Positions 1-9,480 are shown, counted from the stretch's first letter. The stretch: DNA of 64,000 nt from Curtobacterium pusillum (GCF_007680845.1 NZ_VEIY01000004.1:1-64000); one strand, 5' to 3'. The notes: a model not told the origin generated them from the sequence alone. Made by a program: numbers and translations.

Positions 1-71
1 GGAAGCTAAGCCTCTCAGCGCCGATGGTACTGCAAGGGGGACCTTGTGGGAGAGTAGGACGCCGCCGGACT
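1..71 (+). rRNA. 5S ribosomal RNA, 3' part
   Basis: The window opens inside a 5S rRNA. The typical actinobacterial 3' half is visible, including AAGCTAAGCCTCTCAGCGCC near the start and GGGAGAGTAGGACGCCGCC at the end. The 5' part lies outside the window, so this is the tail of an rrn operon reading into the window. The exact mature 3' end is uncertain by a few bases. Confidence 0.93.
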
Positions 72-81
72 CAACGTAAGA

Positions 82-155
82 AGATGTGGCCATCGGCCCT
101 CCATCGAGAACTCGCAGGGGAGACCCTCGTTCTCGGGAGGCCGGTGGCTACATCT
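82..155 (+). terminator. rrn operon terminator hairpin
   Basis: A long imperfect hairpin follows the 5S gene. The outer arms AGATGT (82-87) and ACATCT (150-155) pair, then GCCA with TGGC, then inner arms including GAGAAC with GTTCTC. Position directly after 5S fits rRNA operon termination. The tail after the stem is only weakly T-rich (GTTTC). Confidence 0.75.
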
Positions 156-299
156 GTTTCTGCCGCACGTCGCTCGACTCGTGCCCTGGTTCGTGATGGA
201 CTGGGCGACGAGCACCGGGCGACTGGTGCGACGCCAACACACAACGACACAGCGGACGATCGCCCGGGCACGAGCTCGGGCACGCAACGAGGAGCAACG

Positions 300-2318
300 G
301 TGGCGAACGACGACGACCAGCAGCGGAACGACGGGGATCGCGGAGATCGTCCCCGTCGAGACGGCGACCGGGGTCCTCGTCGGGACGGTGGGAGCCGGTG
401 GTCGTCCGGGCCCCGAGACTTCGAGCGTCGTGAGGGTGAGCGTCGTGATGCTCCCCGCCGCGATGGTGATCGTCCGGCCCGGAGCGGGGACTCCTCGCGC
501 GATGGTGGTCGTCCCTTCCGTGACGGCGACCGGTCGTTCCGCGATGGTGGCCGGCGTCCGGCATGGCGCGGCGACCGTGACGACTCGAGTCGGCCGCCGC
601 GTGGGGATGGCCCGCGTGGTGGCGATGACCGTCCCCGTCGCGATGGGGATCGTCCTTTCCGGTCTGATCGTCCTGCTCGTGATGGCGATCGTCCCTTCCG
701 GTCTGATCGTCCTGCTCGGGATGGGGATCGGCCGTTCCGTGGTGGGAGCGACCGTCCCCGTCGTGACGGTGACCGTCCGTTCCGCTCTGACCGTCCTGCC
801 CGTGATGGGGATCGGCCGTTCCGTGGTGGGGACGACCGTCCGCGTCGGGATGGTGACCGTCCGTTCCGCTCTGACCGTCCTGCCCGTGATGGGGATCGGC
901 CGTTCCGTGGTGGGAGCGACCGTCCGCGTCGGGATGGTGACCGTCCGTTCCGCTCCGACCGTCCGACCCGTGATGGCGACCGGCCCTTCCGCGGCGGCAG
1001 CGACCGTCCGCGCCGCGACGGCGACCAGCCCTTCCGGTCCGACCGTCCTGCACGGGACGGCGACCGTCCGCGTCGTGATGGTGACCGTCCGTTCCGTGGC
1101 GGGGACGACCGTCCGCGCCGCGACGGCGACCGCCCCTTCCGCTCCGACCGTCCCGCTCGTGACGGAGATCGTCCGTTCCGCGGTGGCAGTGACCGCCCGG
1201 CTCGTGACGGCGATCGTCCGCGCCGCGACGGGGACCGGCCCTTCCGGTCGGACCGCCCGGCTCGGGACGGTGACCGCCCCCGTCGTGATGGTGACCGTCC
1301 GTTCCGCTCCGACCGCCCGGCTCGGGACGGCGACCGTCAGCGGTTCGGCGACGGCAGCCGTCACGCCGGCGCCCGCTTCGGCGAGGCAGCCCGTGACGAC
1401 TGGGAGGACCGCGACCCCTACGGCACCAAGTCGATCCGCCCGCGCCACGAAGACCCCGAGATCCCGGACGAGATCGATGCCCGCGACCTCGACAAGGTCG
1501 CCCGCGCCGAGCTGAAGACCCTGAGCAAGGACAACGCCGACTGGGTGGCTCGTCACCTCGTGGCGGCTGCACTCCTCGTCGACGAGGACCCGGAGACCGC
1601 GAACCAGCACGCCCTGAGCGCTGCCCGTCGTGCCGGCCGTGTCGGTGTCGTCCGCGAGACCGCTGCGATCACCGCGTACCGCCTCGGCGACTTCGCGACG
1701 GCGCTGCGGGAGCTCCGGACGTACCGGCGCATCTCGGGCCGGAACGACCAGCTGCCGATGATGGTCGACTGCGAGCGCGGCCTCGGTCGTCCGGAGCGCG
1801 CGCTCGAGCTCGGTCGGTCCGTCGACCGCGCGGCGCTCGACACCGCGGTGCAGGTCGAACTCGCGATCGCGATGTCCGGCGCCCGCCTCGACCTCGGGAA
1901 TCCCACAGCCGCGCTCGGCGAGCTGGAGATTCCACAGCTCGACCCCTCCACGGCGTACAGCTGGTCGCCGGCGCTCTACAGTGCTTACGCGGCCACGCTC
2001 GAGGAGCTCGGTCGCCAGGACGAGGCCGACGAGTGGTGGGCCCGTGTCGATCGTGCGACCGAGGCACTGGCCGAGATCGCCGACGAGAACGCTTGGGAGA
2101 CAGTTGATGTGGTCGAGGAAACGCTCGAAGTCGAAGGACCCGATGACGACGGGATCGACGGAGCCGTCGACGACGATCGGGACGCCGAACTCGACGACGA
2201 ACCCGTCGGCGAACTCGACGAGATCGACGACGAACCCGACGACGAGCCAGCAGGCGACGAGCCCGGCGAGATCGACGACGACAACCCCACCGACGTCGAC
2301 GGGTCCGCAGCCGACTGA
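300..2318 (+). CDS. TPR-like protein with long Arg/Asp repeat tract (Rv1691-type position)
   Basis: The GTG at 300 follows an AGGAG ribosome site at about 289-293, giving 672 aa. Residues of roughly 1-370 are a disordered tract built from units such as DGDRPFRSDRPARDGDR and FRGGSDRPRR. Residues of roughly 390-600 form a helical, TPR-like domain (for example LVDEDPETANQHALSAARRA). The tail is strongly acidic (Asp/Glu/Pro). The C-terminal domain and gene position match the conserved hypothetical Rv1691, which sits before the HAD phosphatase in mycobacteria. The charged repeat tract resembles RG-rich RNA-binding disordered regions, but this is inference. Function is unknown; probably cytoplasmic, with no signal peptide or membrane segment. 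Confidence 0.8.
   Translation: MANDDDQQRNDGDRGDRPRRDGDRGPRRDGGSRWSSGPRDFERREGERRDAPRRDGDRPARSGDSSRDGGRPFRDGDRSFRDGGRRPAWRGDRDDSSRPPRGDGPRGGDDRPRRDGDRPFRSDRPARDGDRPFRSDRPARDGDRPFRGGSDRPRRDGDRPFRSDRPARDGDRPFRGGDDRPRRDGDRPFRSDRPARDGDRPFRGGSDRPRRDGDRPFRSDRPTRDGDRPFRGGSDRPRRDGDQPFRSDRPARDGDRPRRDGDRPFRGGDDRPRRDGDRPFRSDRPARDGDRPFRGGSDRPARDGDRPRRDGDRPFRSDRPARDGDRPRRDGDRPFRSDRPARDGDRQRFGDGSRHAGARFGEAARDDWEDRDPYGTKSIRPRHEDPEIPDEIDARDLDKVARAELKTLSKDNADWVARHLVAAALLVDEDPETANQHALSAARRAGRVGVVRETAAITAYRLGDFATALRELRTYRRISGRNDQLPMMVDCERGLGRPERALELGRSVDRAALDTAVQVELAIAMSGARLDLGNPTAALGELEIPQLDPSTAYSWSPALYSAYAATLEELGRQDEADEWWARVDRATEALAEIADENAWETVDVVEETLEVEGPDDDGIDGAVDDDRDAELDDEPVGELDEIDDEPDDEPAGDEPGEIDDDNPTDVDGSAAD
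620..1345 (+). repeat. coding tandem repeats in the Arg/Asp-rich tract
   Basis: Units of about 27, 45 and 66 nt built on GACCGTCCGTTCCGCTCTGA and GATGGTGACCGTCC recur in frame. Units differ mostly at third codon positions, so selection seems to keep the peptide repeat. Unit number is likely to vary between strains by slippage. Confidence 0.85.
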
Positions 2319-2343
2319 CACGCCGAAGCCGCCGACGGCCGGT

Positions 2344-3321
2344 GTGGACCTCGTCCTCACCGACCTCGACGGCGTCGTGTACCGCGGCCGGAACGCCATC
2401 CCGCACGCGGTGGAAGCCCTGACGCGGGCGTCACTGAGCGCCCGCGTCGGCTACATCACGAACAACGCCTCGCGTCGTCCGGTCGACGTGGCCGAACACC
2501 TGGAGCGCTACGGGCTCGAGGTGTCCGAGGACGACGTCGTGACCTCGTCCCAGGCCGGCGTCCGCCTGCTCGAGACCCTCGTGCCGGCCGGGTCGACCGT
2601 GCTCGTCACCGGCGGGCTCGGGCTGACCAGCATCGTCGAGGCCGCGGGCTTCACGGTGACGACCAGCGCCGAGGACTCGCCGGCGGCGGTCATCCAGGGG
2701 TTCTCCCCGGACCTCGGGTGGACGCACCTGGCGGAAGCGTCGTTCGCCCTCGCCGACCCCGACGTCCCGTGGGTCGCGACGAACATGGACTGGTCGATCC
2801 CGGTCGAGCGCGGGATCGCTCCGGGCAACGGGACGCTCGTGTCCGCCGTGCACCAGGCCGTCGGGCGGATGCCGGTCGTCGCGGGCAAGCCCGAGCGCCC
2901 GATCTTCGACGCCGCTCTGGCCCGGTTCGGCGGCGAGCACCCGCTGTTCATCGGCGACCGGCTCGACACCGACATCAAGGGCGCGAACGACGTCGGGATC
3001 CCGAGCGTCCTCGTCCTGACCGGCATCGACACGGCGAAGCAGGTGCTCGCGGCCGACCAGCGCTCGCGTCCCACGTACATCCTCGCCGACCTCCGCGGGC
3101 TGTCCGAGCCCTACCCGGTGACCTCCCGGCGTGAGGACGAGGACGGCACCCGCTACGCGACCGTCGGAGCTGCGACGGTGGCCATGCGCGGTCACGTCGT
3201 GCGCGTCCTGGACGACGGCGACGCCATCGACCGGCTGCGTGCGGGCACGGCGCTCATCTGGGAGTCCGGCCTGGCGATCTACGGACTCGACGTCGACCCG
3301 AAGCTGTACGGCGGCGAGTAG
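2344..3321 (+). CDS. HAD-IIA family phosphatase (NagD-like, Rv1692 position)
   Basis: About 325 aa. The N-terminal DxD nucleophile motif is seen in LTDLDGVVYRG, then TNNASR (motif II), a cap domain, KPERPIFDAAL (motif III Lys) and FIGDRLDTDIKGAN (motif IV acids). This is the HAD-IIA/NagD layout. The M. tuberculosis gene in the same position, Rv1692, is reported as a glycerol-3-phosphate phosphatase, so a polyol-phosphate phosphatase role is a reasonable inference. The GTG at 2344 is chosen because homology starts there; there is no clear ribosome site, so translation may be coupled to the upstream gene that stops at 2318. A start within the upstream acidic tail cannot be excluded. Confidence 0.88.
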   Translation: MDLVLTDLDGVVYRGRNAIPHAVEALTRASLSARVGYITNNASRRPVDVAEHLERYGLEVSEDDVVTSSQAGVRLLETLVPAGSTVLVTGGLGLTSIVEAAGFTVTTSAEDSPAAVIQGFSPDLGWTHLAEASFALADPDVPWVATNMDWSIPVERGIAPGNGTLVSAVHQAVGRMPVVAGKPERPIFDAALARFGGEHPLFIGDRLDTDIKGANDVGIPSVLVLTGIDTAKQVLAADQRSRPTYILADLRGLSEPYPVTSRREDEDGTRYATVGAATVAMRGHVVRVLDDGDAIDRLRAGTALIWESGLAIYGLDVDPKLYGGE

Positions 3322-3322
3322 C

Positions 3323-3505
3323 GTGGCAGACGTGCCGAACGACGAGCAGGAGCCGACGCAGATCGACGAAGCGCCGACCGACGACTTCGCCGGACGGACC
3401 GCCGCGGTCGAGCAGCTCCCGCTGACCGACCGCGCCGACGCGTTCTCCGCACTGCACGACGAGCTGCGCACCCGGCTCGAGACCGGCGGCAGCGCGAGTG
3501 CCTGA
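3323..3505 (+). CDS. small acidic conserved protein (Rv1693 position)
   Basis: A 60-aa product from a GTG one base after the HAD stop, with GGCGAG just upstream as a possible ribosome site; a second GTG at 3332 is an alternative start. It is acidic, with a predicted helix in the second half (DAFSALHDELRTRLE). A small gene at exactly this place, between the HAD phosphatase and tlyA, is typical of actinobacteria. It overlaps the tlyA start by 8 nt, so the two are co-translated. No function is recognised. Confidence 0.75.
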   Translation: MADVPNDEQEPTQIDEAPTDDFAGRTAAVEQLPLTDRADAFSALHDELRTRLETGGSASA

Positions 3506-4331
3506 CGAGCACGGCGTCGGACAGGACACCGCGCTCGTCCGACTCGACGCGCTCCTGGCCGCACGCGGGCTCGCGAAGTCCCGCACCGCAGCTGCGAAGC
3601 TGATCCAGGCCGGACGGGTGACGGTGGCCGGCTCGGCGGTCGTCAAGCCGTCGGCGCCGACCGCCCCGTCAGCACCCATCCACGTGGACAGTGCGGACGA
3701 GTGGGTGTCGCGGGCGGCCCGCAAGCTCGTCGGCGCGCTCGACACGTTCGGGGTGGACCCGAGCGGCCGCGTCGCGCTCGACGTCGGTGCGAGCACGGGC
3801 GGGTTCACGCAGGTGCTCCTCAGCCGCGGTGCCCGCCGGGTCGTGGCGCTCGACGTCGGGCACGGCCAGCTCGACCCCCTCGTCGCACTCGATCCGCGGG
3901 TCGCCGTCGTCGAGGGCGTCAACGCGCGCGCCCTCACCCCCGAGGACTTCGCGGCGCTCGACCCCGAGGCCTCCGAGACCAGCCTGGTGGTGGGCGACCT
4001 GTCGTTCATCTCGCTCCGGCTCGTGCTGCCGGCGTTGGTCGAGTCGGTCCCCGCCGACGAGTTCGTCCTGCTCGTGAAGCCGCAGTTCGAGGTGGGGCGC
4101 GGTGGTGTCCGCGAAGGCATCGTGCGCAACCCGGGATTGCGGTACGACGCCCTCATGAACGTGCTCTGGGCCGCCTGGGACCTCGGTCTCGGTACCTCGG
4201 GGCTCGCCGCGTCCCCGATCGTCGGGACCCACGGCAACCACGAGTACCTGGCGCGTTTCCAGCGGGATGTCGGTACCAACCCGACAGAATGGACAGTCCG
4301 GGCGACCGAACTGACGGAAGGGGCGGCATGA
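3498..4331 (+). CDS. tlyA: TlyA-type 16S/23S rRNA 2'-O-methyltransferase
   Basis: 277 aa from the GTG at 3498. Residues of about 13-60 are an S4 RNA-binding domain (LDALLAARGLAKSRTAAAKL). The rest is an FtsJ-like methyltransferase fold with the SAM motif VGASTGGF near residue 97, VVGDLSFISL, and the catalytic VKPQFEVG. The family methylates C1409 of 16S and C1920 of 23S rRNA, and its loss gives capreomycin resistance in mycobacteria (established for M. tuberculosis TlyA). It sits between the small upstream gene and nadK, overlapping both. Full length, no anomaly. Confidence 0.95.
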   Translation: MPDEHGVGQDTALVRLDALLAARGLAKSRTAAAKLIQAGRVTVAGSAVVKPSAPTAPSAPIHVDSADEWVSRAARKLVGALDTFGVDPSGRVALDVGASTGGFTQVLLSRGARRVVALDVGHGQLDPLVALDPRVAVVEGVNARALTPEDFAALDPEASETSLVVGDLSFISLRLVLPALVESVPADEFVLLVKPQFEVGRGGVREGIVRNPGLRYDALMNVLWAAWDLGLGTSGLAASPIVGTHGNHEYLARFQRDVGTNPTEWTVRATELTEGAA

Positions 4332-5254
4332 GCGACGAGCGGCACATCCTCCTGGTGTCCCACACGGGCCGCCGGGACTCCATCGACGCTGCGGTCGAGG
4401 TCTGCGACCTCCTGCACGCCGCGGGTCTCGTCCCCGTGATGCCCTTCGACGAGTACGCCGACATCCGCCGGGCCGAAGCGTCCGTCGGGCAGGTCGACAT
4501 CCTCGGCGTGGACACCCAGCCGGACCAGCTCGAGATCGTCATCGTGCTCGGCGGCGACGGCACGATCCTCCGCGCGGCCGAACTCGTCCGCGGCACGGGC
4601 GCCCCGATCGTCGGCGTGAACCTCGGCCACGTCGGGTTCCTGGCCGAGAGCGAGCGCGACGGACTGCGGTCGACGGTCGAGCGGGCGCTCTCCGGCGACT
4701 ACCACGTCGAGGAACGCGTCACCCTGCAGGTCGACGTGGTCGTCGGGCACGAAGTCGTCTACACCTCCTGGGCCCTCAACGAGGCCACGATCGAGAAGGC
4801 CTCCCGGGAGCGCATGCTCGAGGTCGTCACCGAGGTGGACGGTCGTCCGCTCTCGTCCTTCGGCTGCGACGGTGTCGTCATCTCCACGCCGACCGGTTCC
4901 ACGGCCTACTCGTTCTCCGGCGGCGGCCCGATCGTCTGGCCGGACGTCGACGCGCTCCTCATGGTGCCGCTGAGCGCGCACGCGCTGTTCGCCCGGCCGA
5001 TCGTGGTCGGTCCGGACTGCACCCTCGCGGTCGAGGTGCTGCGGCGGACGAGCGGCGTCGGCGTGCTCTGGTGCGACGGGCGGCGGACGCACGACCTCCC
5101 GCCAGGGGCTCGCGTCGAGGTGCGTCGGTCGCCCGACCCGGTCCGCGTCGCACGACTGAAGGACGCCCCCTTCGCCGACCGTCTGGTGGCGAAGTTCCAG
5201 CTGCCCGTCGCCGGATGGCGCGGGCCGCAGTCCGACGACGAGGACGACCTGTGA
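4328..5254 (+). CDS. nadK: NAD kinase
   Basis: 308 aa, ATG overlapping the tlyA stop (ATGA). It phosphorylates NAD to NADP in the cytoplasm. The conserved GGDGT motif is at residues 75-79, and STPTGSTAYSFSGGGP is the NAD-binding segment typical of the family. The order tlyA-nadK-recN is conserved in actinobacteria, so this is an operon gene. Confidence 0.96.
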   Translation: MSDERHILLVSHTGRRDSIDAAVEVCDLLHAAGLVPVMPFDEYADIRRAEASVGQVDILGVDTQPDQLEIVIVLGGDGTILRAAELVRGTGAPIVGVNLGHVGFLAESERDGLRSTVERALSGDYHVEERVTLQVDVVVGHEVVYTSWALNEATIEKASRERMLEVVTEVDGRPLSSFGCDGVVISTPTGSTAYSFSGGGPIVWPDVDALLMVPLSAHALFARPIVVGPDCTLAVEVLRRTSGVGVLWCDGRRTHDLPPGARVEVRRSPDPVRVARLKDAPFADRLVAKFQLPVAGWRGPQSDDEDDL

Positions 5255-5267
5255 CCGGAGCGACGAA

Positions 5268-6962
5268 GTGATCGAGGAGATCCAGATCTCCGATCTCGGA
5301 GTCATCGGTGAGACGACCCTCGAGCTCGGGCCCGGCTTCACCGTGGTGACCGGCGAGACCGGTGCGGGCAAGACGATGATCGTCACCGCGCTCGGCCTCC
5401 TGCTCGGCGCGCGTGCCGACGCCGGCTCGGTGCGCAGGGGCGCTGCGAACGCGGTGGTCGAGGGCCGTTGGCACGTCCCGGACCACGCCACGGTCGCCGA
5501 ACGCGTCGAGGACGCCGGCGGCACCGTCGAGGACGGCGAACTCATCCTGACGCGCACCGTGTCGGCCGAGGGTCGCAGCCGCGCGACGGTGGGCGGCCGC
5601 AGTGCACCGGTCGCGGTGCTCGGCGAGCTCGCGGAACAGCTCGTGACGGTGCACGGACAGTCCGACCAGATCCGGCTGACCTCGTCGACCGCGCAGCGCG
5701 CGGCACTCGACGGCTTCGGGGGTCGGGCGGTCGAGAAGGCCCTCGCGGCGTACGTCGCGGTGTACGACACGTGGCAGCAGCACGTCGGCGAGCTCGAGAC
5801 CCTGACCCGTGACCGGGACGACCGCGTCGCCGAGGCGGAACGGATCCGAGCCGCGTCCGACGAGATCGAGGCGGCGGACCCGCAGCCGGGCGAGGACGTC
5901 GAACTCGCCGAACGCGCGGAGCGCCTCGGCAACCTCGAGGAACTCCGGCTGTCGGCCGGCCTCGCGCACGAGGCGCTCTCGAGCGAGTCCCTCGACGGTG
6001 TGGCGGACGTCGTCGGTCTGGTGGAAGCGGCTCGTCGGGCGATCGAGCGGGTCGCTGCCTCCGACGCCGAGCTCCAGCCCGTGCTCGAGCAGCTCACCGA
6101 GCTCGGGATCCAGGCGTCCGAAGCCTCCGCGAGCCTGTCCAGCTACCTCGGCTCACTCGAGCCCGACGCCGGCCACGACCTCGAACGCATCAACGAGCGC
6201 CGCGCGCTCCTCTCCGGGCTCACCCGGAAGTACGGCGAGACCGTCGACGACGTCATCGCCTACGGGCAGCGCGCCAGCGACCGACTGCTCGAACTCGACG
6301 GCGACGACGACCGGATCGCCGCGCTGCAGTCCGCCGTCGAGCAGGACGAGCAGGCGCTCGAAGTCGCCGCTCGGGCCCTGACGACGGCACGGACGAAGGC
6401 CGCGACGGACCTCGCGAAGCGCGTGACGGCCGAGCTGAAGACCCTGGCGATGGCCGGAGCGACCCTCGTGGTCGAGGTCACGGACGCCGGTGAACCCCGA
6501 CGCCACGGCCGCGACCAGGTGTCGATCCTGCTCCAGCCGCACTCCGGCACGGATCCGCGTCCGATCGGCAAGGGCGCCTCCGGCGGCGAACTCTCGCGCG
6601 TGATGCTCGCGATCGAGGTCGTGATGGCCGGGAGCACCACGGTGCCGACGTTCGTCTTCGACGAGGTCGACGCCGGCGTCGGCGGCGCCGCGGCGATCGA
6701 GATCGGCCGGCGGCTGGCGAAGCTCGCGGAGCGGACCCAGGTGATCGTCGTCACGCACCTGGCGCAGGTCGCGGCGTTCGCGAACAACCACCTCAACGTC
6801 GTGAAGGACGCCAGCGGTGCGGTGACGTCCTCGAGCGTGCGCCGGCTCGAAGGCGACGAACGCCTGCAGGAGATGGCGCGCCTGCTCTCCGGCCTCGGCG
6901 ACAGCGCGAGCGGCATCGAGCACGCCCGAGAGCTGCTCGACGTCGCCGGGCAGACGGCCTGA
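5268..6962 (+). CDS. recN: DNA repair protein RecN
   Basis: 564 aa from GTG 5268, 13 nt after nadK. This is an SMC-like ATPase acting in double-strand break repair. Walker A GETGAGKT is at residues 29-36. A coiled-coil middle follows, then the signature GGELSRVMLA and Walker B FVFDEVDAGVGG near the C-terminus. Length fits the family. In M. tuberculosis two genes (Rv1697, Rv1698/mctB) lie between recN and pyrG; here pyrG follows after 105 nt. Confidence 0.96.
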   Translation: MIEEIQISDLGVIGETTLELGPGFTVVTGETGAGKTMIVTALGLLLGARADAGSVRRGAANAVVEGRWHVPDHATVAERVEDAGGTVEDGELILTRTVSAEGRSRATVGGRSAPVAVLGELAEQLVTVHGQSDQIRLTSSTAQRAALDGFGGRAVEKALAAYVAVYDTWQQHVGELETLTRDRDDRVAEAERIRAASDEIEAADPQPGEDVELAERAERLGNLEELRLSAGLAHEALSSESLDGVADVVGLVEAARRAIERVAASDAELQPVLEQLTELGIQASEASASLSSYLGSLEPDAGHDLERINERRALLSGLTRKYGETVDDVIAYGQRASDRLLELDGDDDRIAALQSAVEQDEQALEVAARALTTARTKAATDLAKRVTAELKTLAMAGATLVVEVTDAGEPRRHGRDQVSILLQPHSGTDPRPIGKGASGGELSRVMLAIEVVMAGSTTVPTFVFDEVDAGVGGAAAIEIGRRLAKLAERTQVIVVTHLAQVAAFANNHLNVVKDASGAVTSSSVRRLEGDERLQEMARLLSGLGDSASGIEHARELLDVAGQTA

Positions 6963-7053
6963 CCGCGGTCGCGGGTGGGGCCCGAGGGCCCGGCCACACG
7001 CCGGACGCAACGCCCACGGCGAACCGAGGTCGCGCCTCCCGGCAGTTCTGACG

Positions 7054-7067
7054 TACGATGGAATCCC
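7054..7067 (+). promoter_or_regulatory. pyrG promoter -10 box, probable leaderless start
   Basis: TACGAT (7054-7059) is a good -10 hexamer ending 8 nt before the pyrG GTG, and no ribosome-binding sequence lies between. The transcript would begin at or within a base or two of the start codon. A half copy of the CGCCTCCCG repeat lies just upstream (about 7033-7041). Confidence 0.65.
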
Positions 7068-8783
7068 GTGGCGGACACTCTCAGCGGCGGTACCCAGAAC
7101 AACACCTCGACCCCGAAGGTGACGAAGCAGATCTTCGTGACCGGCGGGGTCGTCTCGTCTCTCGGCAAGGGCCTCACGGCGGCCAGCCTCGGCAACCTCC
7201 TGACGGCACGCGGCCTCAAGGTCGTCATGCAGAAGCTCGACCCGTACCTCAACGTGGACCCGGGCACCATGAACCCGTTCCAGCACGGCGAGGTCTTCGT
7301 CACCGACGACGGCGCCGAGACGGACCTCGACATCGGGCACTACGAGCGCTTCCTCGACATCAACCTGTCGCAGTCGGCGAACGTCACGACCGGCCAGGTG
7401 TACTCGACGGTGATCGCCAAGGAACGTCGCGGCGAGTACCTCGGCGACACGGTGCAGGTCATCCCGCACATCACCGACGAGATCAAGCGGCGGATGCGTG
7501 AGCAGTCGGAGAACGACCCGCAGCCCGACGTGATCATCACCGAGGTCGGTGGCACGGTCGGTGACATCGAGTCGCAGCCGTTCATCGAGTCGGCGCGGCA
7601 GGTGCGGCACGAGCTCGGCCGCAACAACGTGTTCTTCGTGCACGTCTCCCTGGTGCCGTTCATGGCGGCGTCCGGCGAGCAGAAGACGAAGCCGACGCAG
7701 CACTCGGTTGCGCAGCTCCGCTCGATCGGCATCCAGCCGGACGCGCTGGTGCTCCGCAGCGACCGCCCGGTGTCCGACTCGAACAAGCGCAAGATCGCGC
7801 TGATGTGCGACGTCGACGAGAACGCCGTGGTGAACGCGGTCGACGTGCCGTCGATCTACGACATCCCGACGATGCTGCACGACCAGGGACTCGACCAGGT
7901 CATCATCGACGCGCTCCGGCTCGAGGCCGACGGTGTCGACTGGTCGCGGTGGGACGGTGTCCTCCGCGCGGTGCACGAGCCGAAGAAGGAGGTCACGATC
8001 GGCCTGGTCGGCAAGTACATCGACCTGCCGGACGCGTACCTGTCGGTGACCGAAGCGCTCCGCGCCGGCGGGTTCGCGCACAACGCCAAGGTCAAGCTGA
8101 AGTGGGTCGTCTCCGACGACTGCACCACGCCCGAGGGCGCTGCGAAGCACCTCGGCGACGTGGACGGCATCTGCATCCCCGGCGGCTTCGGCGTGCGGGG
8201 CATCGAGGGCAAGCTCGGCGCGCTGCGCTTCGCCCGGGAGCAGGGCATCCCCACGCTCGGGCTCTGCCTCGGCCTGCAGTGCATGGTCATCGAGTACGCA
8301 CGGCACGAGGCCGGCCTCGCCGACGCGTCGAGCACCGAGTTCGACCCGGAGACCACCACGCCGGTCATCGCCACCATGGCCGAGCAGGTCGACATCATCG
8401 CGGGCGGGGACCTCGGCGGCACGATGCGGCTCGGCCTCTACCCGGCGCACTTCTCGGACGGGTCGCTCGCGGCCGAGCTGTACGGCGCGTCCGAGGCGTC
8501 GGAGCGCCACCGTCACCGCTACGAGGTCAACAACACGTACCGGCAGCAGATCGCGGACGCCGGCCTGGTGTTCTCCGGCACCTCGCCCGACGGCACGCTC
8601 GTCGAGTACGTCGAGCTGCCGCGGGACGTGCACCCGTTCTACATCGCCACGCAGGCGCACCCCGAGCTCCGGTCGCGTCCGACGAACGCGCACCCGCTGT
8701 TCGCCGGGCTGGTCGAGGCCGCGATCACGCGGCACGAGGCGTCCAGCCTCTTCGACCCGCAGACCGAGGAGCAGGTCGCGTAA
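7068..8783 (+). CDS. pyrG: CTP synthase
   Basis: 571 aa, GTG start at 7068 (probably leaderless). It makes CTP from UTP, ATP and glutamine. The N-terminal amidoligase domain shows [19 protein letters not shown], and [20 protein letters not shown] is conserved. The C-terminal class I glutaminase domain has [10 protein letters not shown], the nucleophile Cys in LGLCLGLQ, and the His-Glu pair in AHPELRSRP. Full length for the family. It is followed by a perfect palindrome that probably ends transcription. Confidence 0.97.
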   Translation: MADTLSGGTQNNTSTPKVTKQIFVTGGVVSSLGKGLTAASLGNLLTARGLKVVMQKLDPYLNVDPGTMNPFQHGEVFVTDDGAETDLDIGHYERFLDINLSQSANVTTGQVYSTVIAKERRGEYLGDTVQVIPHITDEIKRRMREQSENDPQPDVIITEVGGTVGDIESQPFIESARQVRHELGRNNVFFVHVSLVPFMAASGEQKTKPTQHSVAQLRSIGIQPDALVLRSDRPVSDSNKRKIALMCDVDENAVVNAVDVPSIYDIPTMLHDQGLDQVIIDALRLEADGVDWSRWDGVLRAVHEPKKEVTIGLVGKYIDLPDAYLSVTEALRAGGFAHNAKVKLKWVVSDDCTTPEGAAKHLGDVDGICIPGGFGVRGIEGKLGALRFAREQGIPTLGLCLGLQCMVIEYARHEAGLADASSTEFDPETTTPVIATMAEQVDIIAGGDLGGTMRLGLYPAHFSDGSLAAELYGASEASERHRHRYEVNNTYRQQIADAGLVFSGTSPDGTLVEYVELPRDVHPFYIATQAHPELRSRPTNAHPLFAGLVEAAITRHEASSLFDPQTEEQVA

Positions 8784-8804
8784 GCGCAGCGTCACCACGT
8801 GACG

Positions 8805-8844
8805 GACGGGAGGCGCGGTGCCAGCTGGCACCGCGCCTCCCGTC
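8805..8844. terminator. perfect 40-nt palindrome after pyrG (GGGAGGCGCGG family)
   Basis: Two exact 20-nt arms meet at the centre, so the RNA folds to a very strong hairpin with no T-tract. The same arm core, with the CACCACGTGACGG lead-in, recurs after the gene at 13347. It is a member of a dispersed hairpin family described under findings. Confidence 0.8.
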
Positions 8845-8883
8845 CCTCTGCGGTCGCGTCGGGGCGCGTGCTTGGATGGACGC

Positions 8884-9471
8884 GTGACTGACGCGCCTCT
8901 TGCCGACGAACCCGCCTCCTTCGAGGTCACCGACTCCACCGTCGTCTACGAGGGAGCGGTCTGGGACGTCCGGCGCGACACCATCGCGTACGGCGACAGC
9001 TCGATGGTCCGCGAGTACATCGACCACACCGGCGCCGTCGCCGTGTACGCCGAGGACGACGAGGGCCGCGTGCTCGTCATCCAGCAGTACCGGCACCCGG
9101 TCCGGGTGCGCGACTGGGAGCTCCCCGCAGGGCTGCTCGACATGGAGGGCGAAGACCACCTCACCGCCGCGAAGCGCGAGCTGGGCGAGGAAGCCGACCT
9201 CGAGGCCGACGAGTGGGAGCCGCTCGTGCGGTACAACACCTCCTCCGGCGGGAGCGACGAGTTCCTGCAGGTCTACCGGGCGCGGGGGGTGCGGGCGACC
9301 TCCTCCGCGTTCGAGCGTGAGGCCGAGGAAGCCGACATCGTGAAGCGGTGGGTGCCGCGGTCCGACCTGGTGGCGGCGATCCTCGACGGGCGGCTGCACA
9401 ACTCCGGGCTCATCGTCGCGGTCCTCGCCGCCGAGGCGGCCGACGCAGCCGAAGCACGCGCGCGGCGCTAG
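8884..9471 (+). CDS. Nudix hydrolase, ADP-ribose pyrophosphatase type
   Basis: 195 aa from GTG 8884. A Nudix box spans about residues 77-101 and contains GEDHLTAAKRELGEEADL; the final Gly of the consensus is Asp here. QQYRHPVRVRDWELPAG before the box is typical of ADP-ribose pyrophosphatases, and the gene sits where Rv1700 (an ADP-ribose pyrophosphatase) sits in M. tuberculosis. It probably hydrolyses ADP-ribose to AMP and ribose phosphate. The only upstream signal is TTGGAT 6 nt before the GTG, so the start may be leaderless with a weak -10. Confidence 0.9.
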   Translation: MTDAPLADEPASFEVTDSTVVYEGAVWDVRRDTIAYGDSSMVREYIDHTGAVAVYAEDDEGRVLVIQQYRHPVRVRDWELPAGLLDMEGEDHLTAAKRELGEEADLEADEWEPLVRYNTSSGGSDEFLQVYRARGVRATSSAFEREAEEADIVKRWVPRSDLVAAILDGRLHNSGLIVAVLAAEAADAAEARARR

Positions 9472-9480
9472 CCTCGTGGG

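Noticed and set aside
620..1345. Regularly spaced repeats that might be a CRISPR array
   Set aside because: They are adjacent coding repeats in frame, without unique spacers of constant length, and no cas genes are present.
15..2399. Very long open frame on the minus strand opposite the first gene, with many TVAV/RTV repeats
   Set aside because: It is the antisense of the GC-rich repeat tract, runs into the 5S gene and has no family features. High GC content leaves such mirrors open.
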